Origin: Natronorubrum aibiense
GTDB taxonomy: Archaea; Halobacteriota; Halobacteria; Halobacteriales; Natrialbaceae
Length of the DNA: 64,000 bases
NCBI RefSeq assembly: GCF_009392895.1
Contig: NZ_CP045489.1
Coordinates: 124,001-188,000, forward strand
Reading direction: 5' to 3'
Shown: positions 25,576 to 34,460 of the stretch, one piece after another
How positions within the stretch are numbered: position 1 is the first letter of the stretch
How the letters are laid out: each line of letters begins with the position of its first letter
Program-made: the position numbers and the translations under genes
Notes under the pieces: generated by a model
What the model was told of the DNA's origin: nothing
The model's input: only the letters and a program-made list of their open reading frames with translations
Database searches by the model: none

Positions 25576-26166
25576 TTACGCCGAGAGATTTTCAGACTCA
25601 CCGGCTAACGCTCCTCGAGACGAGTTGAACTGACTTGCATCACTACCGCGTTCGCTATCCGGATCGAAGTCGTACAGCGAAAGTGCCGCCTGAGCGACTT
25701 TCAGATTCTCTTTTAATCCTCGCCATCTCGAGATCGCCGCCCATCCTTCGCCGTTATCGGCTTCGAGTTCGAGTGCGAGATCGTCCGGGTCCGTTGCACC
25801 GTACTTTTCCTGGTAGGTGCTGATCCTCTCTTTCATGTCGCGAATTCCCTCGATGAGCTCTTCTTTGGTCAGCTCTGAGTGCAATTCCTGGATCCGACTC
25901 ATCGCGACGGTCTCGCGAGAACGCTTGTATCTCGTCCCCTGACCCGTGTCATCGATTTCGGCTAGACTGGAATCAGCGAGTGTTTTCAGGTGCTTTCGTG
26001 CGCTTGGTTCGCTCACGTGAGCTCGCTCGGCAATCGCGCCTGCATATTGAAACGATGTCGTCGTGAGCAGGACTTCCTTGACTCGGTCGAAAGGGGTTGT
26101 CTCGGCTACCCACTCCTCCGTAACAGCCTCGTTGACATTCCCATCCCAGTGCTCGTATCCAGTCAT
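25576..26166 (-). CDS. Winged-helix protein, putative antitoxin (DUF7342-like)
   Basis: 196 residues. A winged-helix segment near residues 30-80 (EVLLTTTSFQYAGAIAERAHVSEPSARKHLK) is followed by helical regions (ELHSELTKEELIEGIRDMKE) and a Ser-rich tail. This matches the halobacterial HTH proteins that precede TumE-like genes. ATG at 26166 is chosen; ten residues upstream in frame look non-conserved. Probably represses its own promoter and neutralises the next product. Confidence 0.65.
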   Translation of the reverse strand: MTGYEHWDGNVNEAVTEEWVAETTPFDRVKEVLLTTTSFQYAGAIAERAHVSEPSARKHLKTLADSSLAEIDDTGQGTRYKRSRETVAMSRIQELHSELTKEELIEGIRDMKERISTYQEKYGATDPDDLALELEADNGEGWAAISRWRGLKENLKVAQAALSLYDFDPDSERGSDASQFNSSRGALAGESENLSA

Positions 26167-26244
26167 TGGTTCATCCTCTCTACGATACTGCCACAAATAT
26201 AGTTTTCCACTAGCTACCTATATTTTTGTGACATTGCGATCTGG

Positions 26245-26638
26245 GCGAGGTATTGACATCCTCTCGCGCCTGAAGACGTCCCCAGAACGCGTAGCGTTTT
26301 GGTGTGCGAACGAGACCAATGGTCTCGTTAACGCGGGAATCCCGAGCGTTGGGATATTAGGGTTTGCAGTCCACCACTTGTTCCCTCGGTGAGAATCCGT
26401 GGGGCAAGTCATGAAGGTAGACTCCGGGCTGCGCCAACCAGCCGGTACTCCTATCCCCGTCCAAACTGGACGCAGACTCCGGAGACGCACCAGTAAACGT
26501 GCGTATAAATGGTGGGGCGTTGAACGGCAAGAGTCACCAGCCTATTGCCGATGACTGATTACCGGAAGTCCACATCAAAGCCCTACCTCAAGGACCGAGG
26601 CGCGTAGCGCCAAGGGAGTAGGGTAGGGTAGTTTACTT
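26245..26638 (+). mobile_element. Protein-less IS605-like element (~390 bp)
   Basis: The left end is TTGACATCCTC with a CGCGCCTGAAGACG hairpin. The right end is CCGAGGCGCGTAGCGCC, then GGGTAGGGTAGTTTAC. Between them is no protein gene, only GC-rich structured sequence including CCGGTACTCCTATCC and CGGACTCC-type hairpins. Layout and end motifs match TnpB-element ends with the gene deleted. The retained right part could still form an omega-RNA-like scaffold. Confidence 0.55.
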
Positions 26639-26717
26639 GACTGTATACCGTTCCTATCCTGAGAAAGTACTGCGATACGCGCTGCATATCTTTAGCTTGA
26701 CGGGGTGTCCTCGGGAT

Positions 26718-27995
26718 ATGGCTCAGCCTATGGACGGGAATTCGGTGGTCGTTCCGGCTATTAATTCCGCGAGTTCCGTCTGCTGCCTTCGGTCTCTGGG
26801 TAAGCGTGGCATCACCACCATAGCCGTCTCAGAGAAGGGGTCGCCACCAGCGTACTGGTCACGGTACGTTGACGAGACGGTCCACGTTCCGTCGTTCACT
26901 GATGACGTGGTGGCATACAAAGATGGGCTTCTGTCACTCGCTCGACGTGACGACGTACAGGCTATCGTCACCCTACGTGAGATCGACGTCTACGTCCTCT
27001 CCAAGTACCGCGACGAGTTCGCCGAGCACATCACACCGACGTGGCCGTCGATGGAAACACTGCAGACTGCCCAGGATCGGGTTCGGCTCGTTGAGGCCGC
27101 GGCGGACGCTGGGGTTAGAGTCCCTAAAACCAGGCTTCTCAGCGAAGTCGAGAACTGGGACCAAAAACAGATCGTGAAAGGTCGGTACGCTATCCTCGCA
27201 AGCGAGTACGTCGATTCCTATTCCGAACAGGAGTACGGCTTCGCCGGGACCACTATGTATCTCGAATCCGGTAGCGAACCTGACCGCGAGCGCGTCCAGG
27301 CTGAGATGGGCCATGACCCCATCGTGCAGGAGTACGTCCCGGGCGAAGAGTATGCTGTCTGGGCACTCTACGACCACGGCGATCAAGTTGCGACTTGTCT
27401 GAAGGGTCAAGTCCGCGCATATCAGTACGAGGGCGGGACGAGTGTCTGCCGAGAGACAGTCGAGATGCCTGAGCTCCGTGAAGCGGGCCAGATACTTCTT
27501 GATCAGCTTGACTGGCACGGCCCCGCTGCCGTTCAATTCATGCGCGACGACGAGTCTGGCGAATTCGTACTTCTCGAAATAAATCCTCGGTTCTGGGTGT
27601 CGCTATCATGTGCTGTCCGGGCTGGCCTTGATTTCCCGTACTACCTCTGGAGGATGGCTACTGGTGAGCCCATTCTGATCGACGAAGAGTACGAGGTGGG
27701 GGTTATGACCCACCTTTTGCGGGGCGAGCTGGTCCATCTCCACAGCGTCCTGCGGGGAACGAATCCGTACATCAATCCGCCCGCGTTCCGAACGCGAGCG
27801 TGGGAGGTGGCCAAGTCGTGTTACGATCAGCCGAATTTCGATTACCTGACGCTCGACGACCCTGGGCCGTTCGTCCGCGATATATTGAACCTTGCGGACG
27901 GCGTCACAGACCTATTTGATGCGACGTCGGACAGCGAGTCGAACGTATCGGGTGAGGTGGAACGCGAGGAGTCGGCGGATCAACCCTCGAGATGA
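26718..27995 (+). CDS. ATP-grasp domain protein (carboxylate-amine-ligase-like)
   Basis: 425 residues. The N-terminal fold (NSVVVPAINSASSVCCLRSL) is typical of preATP-grasp domains. The ATP-grasp core carries DRVRLVEAAADAGVRVPKT, IVQEYVPGEEYAVWALYD and FVLLEINPRFWVSLSCAVRA (Mg-binding Glu-x-Asn). ATG at 26718 is preferred. The family ligates carboxylates to amines and resembles carbamoyl-phosphate-synthase-like proteins in haloarchaeal surface-glycan regions. The C terminus is acidic and specific. Substrate unknown. Confidence 0.8.
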   Translation: MAQPMDGNSVVVPAINSASSVCCLRSLGKRGITTIAVSEKGSPPAYWSRYVDETVHVPSFTDDVVAYKDGLLSLARRDDVQAIVTLREIDVYVLSKYRDEFAEHITPTWPSMETLQTAQDRVRLVEAAADAGVRVPKTRLLSEVENWDQKQIVKGRYAILASEYVDSYSEQEYGFAGTTMYLESGSEPDRERVQAEMGHDPIVQEYVPGEEYAVWALYDHGDQVATCLKGQVRAYQYEGGTSVCRETVEMPELREAGQILLDQLDWHGPAAVQFMRDDESGEFVLLEINPRFWVSLSCAVRAGLDFPYYLWRMATGEPILIDEEYEVGVMTHLLRGELVHLHSVLRGTNPYINPPAFRTRAWEVAKSCYDQPNFDYLTLDDPGPFVRDILNLADGVTDLFDATSDSESNVSGEVEREESADQPSR

Positions 27996-28136
27996 CACGA
28001 CAATCGACCACGTCGTCGTCAACCTCGAAGATGATCGTTGTTTCTCTCATCTTGACGGTCCACTCGACTGGTTTACCAAATAGATTTTACAATAGCAGTT
28101 CGACGATTTGATATCCTCCACACGACTGAAGTCGTG

Positions 28137-28556
28137 GGCATTCTCCTCGATGTTCTGTAAAACCGCAAGATGGGCATCAAGAACCGCTCGATCGACCTCA
28201 GAGAGCGTGAGTTCCGCGCGGAACTCACGCCCGGTTGGGCCGAATAGTTCGCGGCTGTATTGGTTACCAGTTCTCTTGAGAACTGCTCGGACACGGTTTT
28301 TCTCCCGAGTTCGATCTTCGACGAGTGCCTTGCATGCGCGAACGAGGTCACGTCGTTCGCGCACGTCCTTGGGCGGCACATAGCTTTCAGCGACGAGGTT
28401 TGCACGCAGAAGATGTGCAAGCACCTTCGAATCGACGCGATCGGTTTTGACCTTCGCGTCGGCGATTACACGTGTTTTGCTCGGGTTGGCGAGCGTAACG
28501 TCCATGTGCTCGTCAAGCGTTTCGTAGTCTCCTTCAATCCCAGCGCACTCGTTCAC
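28137..28556 (-). pseudogene. IS110 family transposase fragment
   Basis: Internal part of an IS110-type DEDD transposase: DVTLANPSKTRVIADAKVKT, then DRVDSKVLAHLLRANLVAES and VRAVLKRTGNQYS. The first catalytic Asp and the C-terminal Ser domain are absent. The C-terminal side is cut by an IS605-type left end: TTTGATATCCTCC with the hairpin CACGAC-TGAA-GTCGTG at 28121-28136. Confidence 0.8.
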
Positions 28557-28772
28557 CGACTAGGGGCTTAAACAGGATACTCATAAAGCCAGAGCCGCCT
28601 TTCCGTACATTTTCGTCCAGTCGATTCGGTCACCGCTGTTCACTCGCCAATGAGTCCTCGTCACCAGCTGCAAGCAGTGACCACCAAAAAGTATTTGCTC
28701 CACTACCGTAAATATATTTTTAGATATGGCTAATCCTCAGTCCTATCGTATCCAAACTGCGAGTGAGAAGCC

Positions 28773-29999
28773 ATGAACGAACTGCTGGAAGTGTTCTTCG
28801 CGTCGCTCCGGGACGGCTACGTGCAGGTTAGTACGTTCGTCGCAGTGACAGTGCTGGCGTTCGGTCTCATTCAGTACAGGACCGATGGCGCGTTGCTCGC
28901 GACGATCGAAGACAACGAGCGGCTCCAAGTGCTGTTCGGCGGACTCCTCGGATTAACTCCTGGCTGTGGCGGTGCGATCGTTGTCATGCCGCTGTACGTC
29001 CGCGGGACGGTCAGCTTCGGAACCGTCGTCGCGACACTGGGTGCGACCGCCGGTGACTCGGCATTCGTCATTCTTGCGCTCGCCCCTGAGGCCGCGCTCT
29101 ACGCCTACGCCATCGCTTTCGCTGCCTCCGTGGCCACGGGCTATCTCGTCGATTCTGTTGGTCTGGGAGTCACCCGCGTCGATAACGCCGTCTCACGACT
29201 CTCGCCCACCGCGACGCCTGACGGTGGCACTGTTATCAATAGCGGCATCGGGCCAAATCCTTCCCACGACTACGGCTGTCCGGCCCCCACCCATGCCCAC
29301 GAATCAGGGCCGGACCGCCGCTCTCGAGTCCTCACGCCACTTTCTCATCTCGCACACGTCGCGTGGTGGGGGACCGCCGTCGTCGGTCTCATCCTCGGCT
29401 CGCTCTACCTACTGCGCGGCGGTCCCGAGGTTGCCCTCACGTTCGGGGTCGGCTTCGATGGTCTCTTCACGGTGATCGGCGTCGTCGGCGCGGTACTATC
29501 GCTGTATCTCTACGCCGTCGGGCGCCACTATGTCGGTGAGGGTCAGATCGCCCGCGCCCGTGACTCGTTTTCGTCGGTCTACGACACGCTCACCCATGCG
29601 GCGATGGAGACGAGTTTCGTCACTGTATGGGTGCTTGTGGCGTTCCTGATATACGAGTATGCTGTCCTCCTGACAGGGTTGAACGTCGCCTCCGTCGCAG
29701 CGGCTGCTGGCGTTCTCGCACCGATCGGCGGCGCAGCCGTCGGGTTAATCCCCGGCTGCGGTCCGCAGATTCTGCTGGCGAGCGTCTACGCTGAGGGTGG
29801 GCTCCCCTTCTCGGCGCTGACCGCCAACGCGATTGCCCAGGATGGCGACGCCTTATTCCCGTTACTGGCCGTCGACGCTAAGGCCGCCATCGTCGCCACG
29901 ATCTACAACTTCCTGCCGGCTGTCGTTGTCGGCATCGCGCTCCACCTGCTATGGGGGCCAGTCTTCGGGATGGCTGAATTCGGGTTCGGTGTACTCTGA
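28773..29999 (+). CDS. Putative 10-TM heavy-metal exporter (ArsP_2-like)
   Basis: 408 residues, about ten hydrophobic segments in two related halves. Each half has a Pro-Gly-Cys-Gly motif: GLLGLTPGCGGAIVVMPLY and AVGLIPGCGPQILLASVY. This duplicated PGCG arrangement is characteristic of the putative 10-TM metal exporter family (PF11449). Between the halves lies a His/Cys-containing loop (YGCPAPTHAHES) that may bind metal. Located in the cytoplasmic membrane. Ion specificity (manganese or other) cannot be told from sequence. Confidence 0.75.
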   Translation: MNELLEVFFASLRDGYVQVSTFVAVTVLAFGLIQYRTDGALLATIEDNERLQVLFGGLLGLTPGCGGAIVVMPLYVRGTVSFGTVVATLGATAGDSAFVILALAPEAALYAYAIAFAASVATGYLVDSVGLGVTRVDNAVSRLSPTATPDGGTVINSGIGPNPSHDYGCPAPTHAHESGPDRRSRVLTPLSHLAHVAWWGTAVVGLILGSLYLLRGGPEVALTFGVGFDGLFTVIGVVGAVLSLYLYAVGRHYVGEGQIARARDSFSSVYDTLTHAAMETSFVTVWVLVAFLIYEYAVLLTGLNVASVAAAAGVLAPIGGAAVGLIPGCGPQILLASVYAEGGLPFSALTANAIAQDGDALFPLLAVDAKAAIVATIYNFLPAVVVGIALHLLWGPVFGMAEFGFGVL

Positions 30000-30138
30000 T
30001 CGGCGTTGGGCGGGACTTCTTGATCCGTGCTCTCTTGGTGAGCGATACCACCAACTAACCTAGCGAAATTTTGCTCGTGTCTCAAACTGCTCCGTTAAAT
30101 AGGGTGACGACGTGGCGATCACAGTGACTCACAGAGTT

Positions 30139-30842
30139 ATGCAGTTCGGCGTGTTCACGCTGATGGCGGCGCTGTTCGGAGAAGTCGGCATCCAGGCCAT
30201 CGGGGCGTATTTCACCCTCGCGGCGACGCTCACGCTCGCCATCGGTTCCAGATCGGGCTGGTCTACCTCCTGATCATCATTCGAGGCACGGTCGGCGTGT
30301 CGCCCGTCGCCCTCCTGCGTGGTATCAAGGAGGCACTCATCACGGCGCTCAGTATTCGGTCGTCCACCGCGACGTCACGATGTCGAACGCCGACGAGAAC
30401 CTGGGGATCAAAGAGCGCGTGTACGGCTTCTCGCTCCCGCTGGGGGCGACGATCAACATGGACGGGACGGCGATGTACCTCGGCATCGTCGCCATCTTCG
30501 CGGCGAACATCGCCGGCGCCTCGCTCTCGCTATTCGAACAGTTCACGGTCTTGTTGACTGCGCTCCTCATGAGCATCGGAACTGCGGGCGTTCCCAGCGC
30601 GAGTCTGGTCATGATGGCCGGGGTGTTGACCCAGGTCGGGCTGCCACTCGAGGTGATCGGGATGATCGCGGGTATCGATCCGCTGCTTGATCGCCTTCAC
30701 GATGAACAATATCGCCGGCGATCTGGCAGTGACCACCGTCGTCGCGAAGTGGAACGATGCGCTCGACCTCACGTCCGGCGTGTGGGCCGACGCACCTGCC
30801 GAACTCGGTGAGGGAGCCGCCAGCGCGACGAACGACGACTGA
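30139..30842 (+). pseudogene. Decayed dicarboxylate/amino-acid:cation symporter (GltT/DctA type)
   Basis: Pieces of one protein in several frames: MAALFGEVGIQAIGAYFTLA from 30139, a second frame near 30297, GATINMDGTAMYLGIVAIFA in a third, and MNNIAGDLAVTTVVAKWNDA at the end. NMDGT is the symporter family's sodium/substrate signature. At least three shifts are needed, so it cannot make a working transporter. The first part of the gene is also missing. Confidence 0.85.
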
Positions 30843-31003
30843 ACAAATCCTGGCGGAGAAATTTTTCGACGAACACGGCCGAAACGGACCGATCGTCGAT
30901 GCGGCGGCTCGAGCGCCTATCGGAAACGGCGTGTTGTACGGGGCGGGCACGGCATCGCTCGAGGCGTACCGCCAAGACGAATTGACTGTGACATCGTGAA
31001 TCA

Positions 31004-31758
31004 CCTCGGGGTCAAGCCCCGAGGCTTCCTGCTTCGATGACGCGCTTTGCAGACACCGTAGTGGTGTCCGTAGGGAGCGCAGTCTCCACAGGCGTGGATT
31101 CGGGCCATCCCAGCCCTAGTTCAGAAAAGCCGCGTTGAAGGACGTTCACCGCCGCATTCGCATCACGGTCACACTCAAATCCACAACTCGGGCAGGAGTG
31201 TTCCCGCACCCAGATGGGTTTCGCTGTCTCCGCACCACACTTTGCACATTCCTTCGTCGTCCCCTCAGATTCGACCTGCACGACGTGCGTGCCGTACAAC
31301 TCTGCCTTGTATTCGAGCAAGTTGATGAACTGTCGCCACGCTGCATCCTGCTTGTTGCGAGCGTTCCCGTCGCCCTGAAGCATTCCAGCTACGTCGAGGT
31401 CTTCAACGAACACGGCGTCGTACTCTTTGACGAGCCACGTCGTGAGTTTGTGCTGGTAGTCAAGCACCTTCCGACGAAGGTGTCGCTTGACCGTGGCTAC
31501 TTCCTTTCGCTGCTTCTCGTAGTTGTTCGAGCTTTTTTCCTTCCGTGAGAGTGTGCGTTGCTCTCGGCGGAGTCGTTCGTACAAGCCAAAGAAGAACTGA
31601 AAGCCATCGACTTCTTCGAATCCGGCGCACCCGGTCTCGACCGGTACGATCGACCGATCACAACGAGAACGATAGGGACAATCGTTGAGAAACCGTTCCT
31701 CCTGTACAACGAATCAATCGTCAACAAAACGGTGAAGCCTCGGGGCTTGCCCCCGAGG
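31004..31758 (-). mobile_element. Truncated IS1341/TnpB-type element with both hairpin ends
   Basis: Bounded by CCTCGGGG-TCAAG-CCCCGAGG (31004-31024; right end, read on the minus strand it runs into GATTCAC) and CCTCGGGG-CTTGC-CCCCGAGG (31738-31758; left end). Inside is the C-terminal half of TnpB. The left ~170 bp are non-coding or scrambled. Confidence 0.7.
31012..31584 (-). pseudogene. tnpB: TnpB, N-terminally truncated
   Basis: 190 residues, about half of a normal TnpB. It keeps the second RuvC motif (AVFVEDLDVAGM), the zinc ribbon (Cys-x2-Cys in ECAKCGAE, then CPSCGFE) and the third motif (DRDANAAVNVL). The first RuvC Asp and the N-terminal RNA-binding domain are missing, so it should not cut DNA. 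The stop falls inside the right-end hairpin. Confidence 0.85.
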
Positions 31759-31879
31759 TACTTCAGAATATAAATCGGTCGATCAAATGTACAGAGAGGG
31801 GAAATGAATCGGTATTCTCGTCTCCGTGACGGGGAATAAAACCTCTGTACTGAATTGAATCCGGATCTTTCAGAAATCG

Positions 31880-34084
31880 TTAGAATACGATTCGTTCGAC
31901 TGCTCGACGGAGAGGACCGGAGCTTCCCCACTTCGACTCAACTTGGATCGCCGTACAATCGACGCTGTCGATAATCCTATCTGCCGGTCGTCCAAACAGA
32001 TTCCCTCGTATTCGTCCCCCATCCGTACCAATAACAAGTATATCGGAGGTGTTAGTCATCGATACGAAATCCCGTTCAGGATCGTCAGTTTCGATAATCG
32101 AACGGTTCACAGGGACCGAACACAGCGACTCTAGTTCTGCGAGATACTCGTCTATTGTTTCGTGCTGAGTTTCAGTCGCAGCACTATCGAGCGGATACAG
32201 CAAGTCGATACTACTCTCAGCCTCTCTCGCTAACGCGTTTGCAACAGTGATTTTTTGCGGATCAAACGGTCCGCGGTCGGTAATGACTGTGACGGTGTTG
32301 ATTTGGTCCAAGTCGCGGTCCTCGATCAGTAAGACATCGCATGGTGCCTTGCGCGTGATCCACTCGACAGTCGTCCCGAATATCGGCGCGTACAGTGGAT
32401 CATCACTTCGTTCGAGCAAGAGGAAATCCGCACTCTCGTGTTCGGCAAAGTTAGCGATCGCTCGCTTCGTGTCGTGACTGACGATTTCGCCGTAATGGAC
32501 CGATACATCGAACTCTTCGGTCAGGGGCTCTGTCCGCTCCTCGAACTCGATGTCCGCCGGCGACTGTGTCTCTGACGCCTGCCGAAGCGGTACTTGGTCG
32601 GGCACTTCATCGAACTGAACAACGGTGACGCTGCCGTCGTTCTCGCGGGCGATATCAGCAGCGATCCGCAGGAACGTACGCTCTTGTCGCTCGCTCGTTC
32701 CCTCGGTAAGAGCAACGAGTACCTCGTATCCGTCTACCTCAAAGGTTGACTTCGTCCGCTCGACAGCTTTGCGACCGACGGTCCGCCGTACAACGTCTGT
32801 GGCAGCGCCCTCGCGCTGGACCCGGTCTCGCGCGTAGTACGCATACCACAGTATCGACCCTGCTGTGATAACGACCGCGCCAACAAGCGGGATTGTTCCC
32901 ATATACCCAATGAGAAGGAACCCACCGGCGATCCCGAGGATCTGCGTCCATGGATAGAGCGGTGACTCGAAACTGGGGTCGTAGTCTCCAACGTTACCCT
33001 CACGGAAGGCGATAACTGCGCCATTGACCAGTGCAAAGACGATAATCTGGAACGCACTCGCCAGTTTCGCGATCTGGAGGATCGGAACGAATGCGATGAG
33101 CAGTAACATCACAGCACCGGTGAGCGTAATTGCCCGTGCAGGCGTTCCCCATTTTTCGTGAATCTCTGTCAGAGACGGCGGTGCAAGCTTGTCTCGAGCC
33201 ATCGCAAACGGATACCGAGACGACGATAGGATACCTGCATTGGCTGTACTGATCAATGCGAGGACTGCAGCGACGATGACGGCAATCACGCCTGGCCAGG
33301 CAAGTGTCGCTTCGGCTGCGTGAATCATCGGCACTGCAGAGTCACTTAACAGATCGGGCGGGGTCACACCTACCATCACCACAACAATGAGTACGTAGAG
33401 AAGCGTCGTGAACGAAAGCGACCCGAGGATCCCGAGTGGAATGTTTCGATCCGGGTTTTCCACCTCCTCAGCCACGCTCGCTATCTTGGTCACGCCCGCG
33501 TATGAGACGAACACAAGACCAGTAGCAGCGAGGAGACCGTCAGATCCCTTACTGAAGAAGTCGGTATAATAGGTGCCGGTCGTTGATGGGAGCCCACCGA
33601 CGACAAACCAGACCATCGCCGCGAGCATTACCGTGACGATGGCAATCTGCAAGCGTCCAGTCTGTTTTGCACCGACGAGATTTACGAGAACGAGAACGGC
33701 TGCCAGCGCGAGTGCGACCGGTTTCACCGGCAGGTCAAATAGGTAGAGCAGATAGGGGACACCTCCGACCAGTGCTAACGCGCCCTTGAACGACAGTGAA
33801 AACCATGTTCCGACACCTGCGATCGTTCCGAGCAACGGACCCATGCCGCGTTCGATGTAGATGTACGTCCCACCTGCCTCCGGCATCGCTGTCGCCATCT
33901 CCGCCTTGCTTAGCGCAGCTGGCAAAACGAGCACCCCCGCGAGCAGGTATGCGAGAATAACAGCCGGTCCCGCCGTCTTTAGAGCTAGGCCGGGAAGTAT
34001 GAAGATTCCACTTCCAATCATCGCGCCGATACTAATAGCGACTACCGCAAACAGTCCGAGGTCACGTTCGAGTTCTTTTGGCAT
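31880..34084 (-). CDS. APC-family amino-acid permease with two UspA domains
   Basis: 734 residues. Residues 1 to about 430 are an APC transporter: VVAISIGAMIGSGIFILPG and GGTYIYIERGMGPLLGTIAG, with roughly twelve hydrophobic helices. Residues about 450-590 and 600-730 are two universal-stress-protein domains (EVLVALTEGTSERQE; TVTVITDRGPFDPQ; and the nucleotide loop-like VIGTDGGRIRGN). Such fusions are common in haloarchaea. The Usp part probably senses nucleotide or energy state and gates transport. Substrate unknown. Confidence 0.9.
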   Translation of the reverse strand: MPKELERDLGLFAVVAISIGAMIGSGIFILPGLALKTAGPAVILAYLLAGVLVLPAALSKAEMATAMPEAGGTYIYIERGMGPLLGTIAGVGTWFSLSFKGALALVGGVPYLLYLFDLPVKPVALALAAVLVLVNLVGAKQTGRLQIAIVTVMLAAMVWFVVGGLPSTTGTYYTDFFSKGSDGLLAATGLVFVSYAGVTKIASVAEEVENPDRNIPLGILGSLSFTTLLYVLIVVVMVGVTPPDLLSDSAVPMIHAAEATLAWPGVIAVIVAAVLALISTANAGILSSSRYPFAMARDKLAPPSLTEIHEKWGTPARAITLTGAVMLLLIAFVPILQIAKLASAFQIIVFALVNGAVIAFREGNVGDYDPSFESPLYPWTQILGIAGGFLLIGYMGTIPLVGAVVITAGSILWYAYYARDRVQREGAATDVVRRTVGRKAVERTKSTFEVDGYEVLVALTEGTSERQERTFLRIAADIARENDGSVTVVQFDEVPDQVPLRQASETQSPADIEFEERTEPLTEEFDVSVHYGEIVSHDTKRAIANFAEHESADFLLLERSDDPLYAPIFGTTVEWITRKAPCDVLLIEDRDLDQINTVTVITDRGPFDPQKITVANALAREAESSIDLLYPLDSAATETQHETIDEYLAELESLCSVPVNRSIIETDDPERDFVSMTNTSDILVIGTDGGRIRGNLFGRPADRIIDSVDCTAIQVESKWGSSGPLRRAVERIVF

Positions 34085-34300
34085 AGTTTAAATCATTAAT
34101 TCGGCCACTACTTCAGCCAATATCGAAGTTATACAGACGGTGTCAACGTTGATTGCTTCTCAAACAGTCTACGTTGTATGGGTCACTACGGAATGACCTA
34201 CGGCTAGTTCCATATGAGAAATATAGCCGGATCAGCATAAACGCGGTGTTTTCATTGGAGTATCCGAAAAATACACCCCTTGATTTTGCTTCACTGTCCT

Positions 34301-34460
34301 GTGAACCGCCACGGGCACGGTGGCCCGTGGCTTCCCGTGGATTAATCGGACACACCCGCGACACCATCGGCGTGGTGACCTCTGGCGGTGTCGTGGGTCA
34401 CGGTCGGCTGGTTCACACAACCCGATGCCTGCCGTCGCAGCTTCCGCACGTTGGGAAGCG
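34301..34460 (-). ncRNA. Predicted omega-RNA (reRNA) region of TnpB element
   Basis: By analogy with studied TnpB elements, the RNA scaffold spans the end of tnpB and the right end, finishing at the GGTTCAC boundary. The guide would then be the flanking DNA just below 34301. The hairpin at 34308-34331 supports this. The 5' limit is a guess. Confidence 0.35.
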
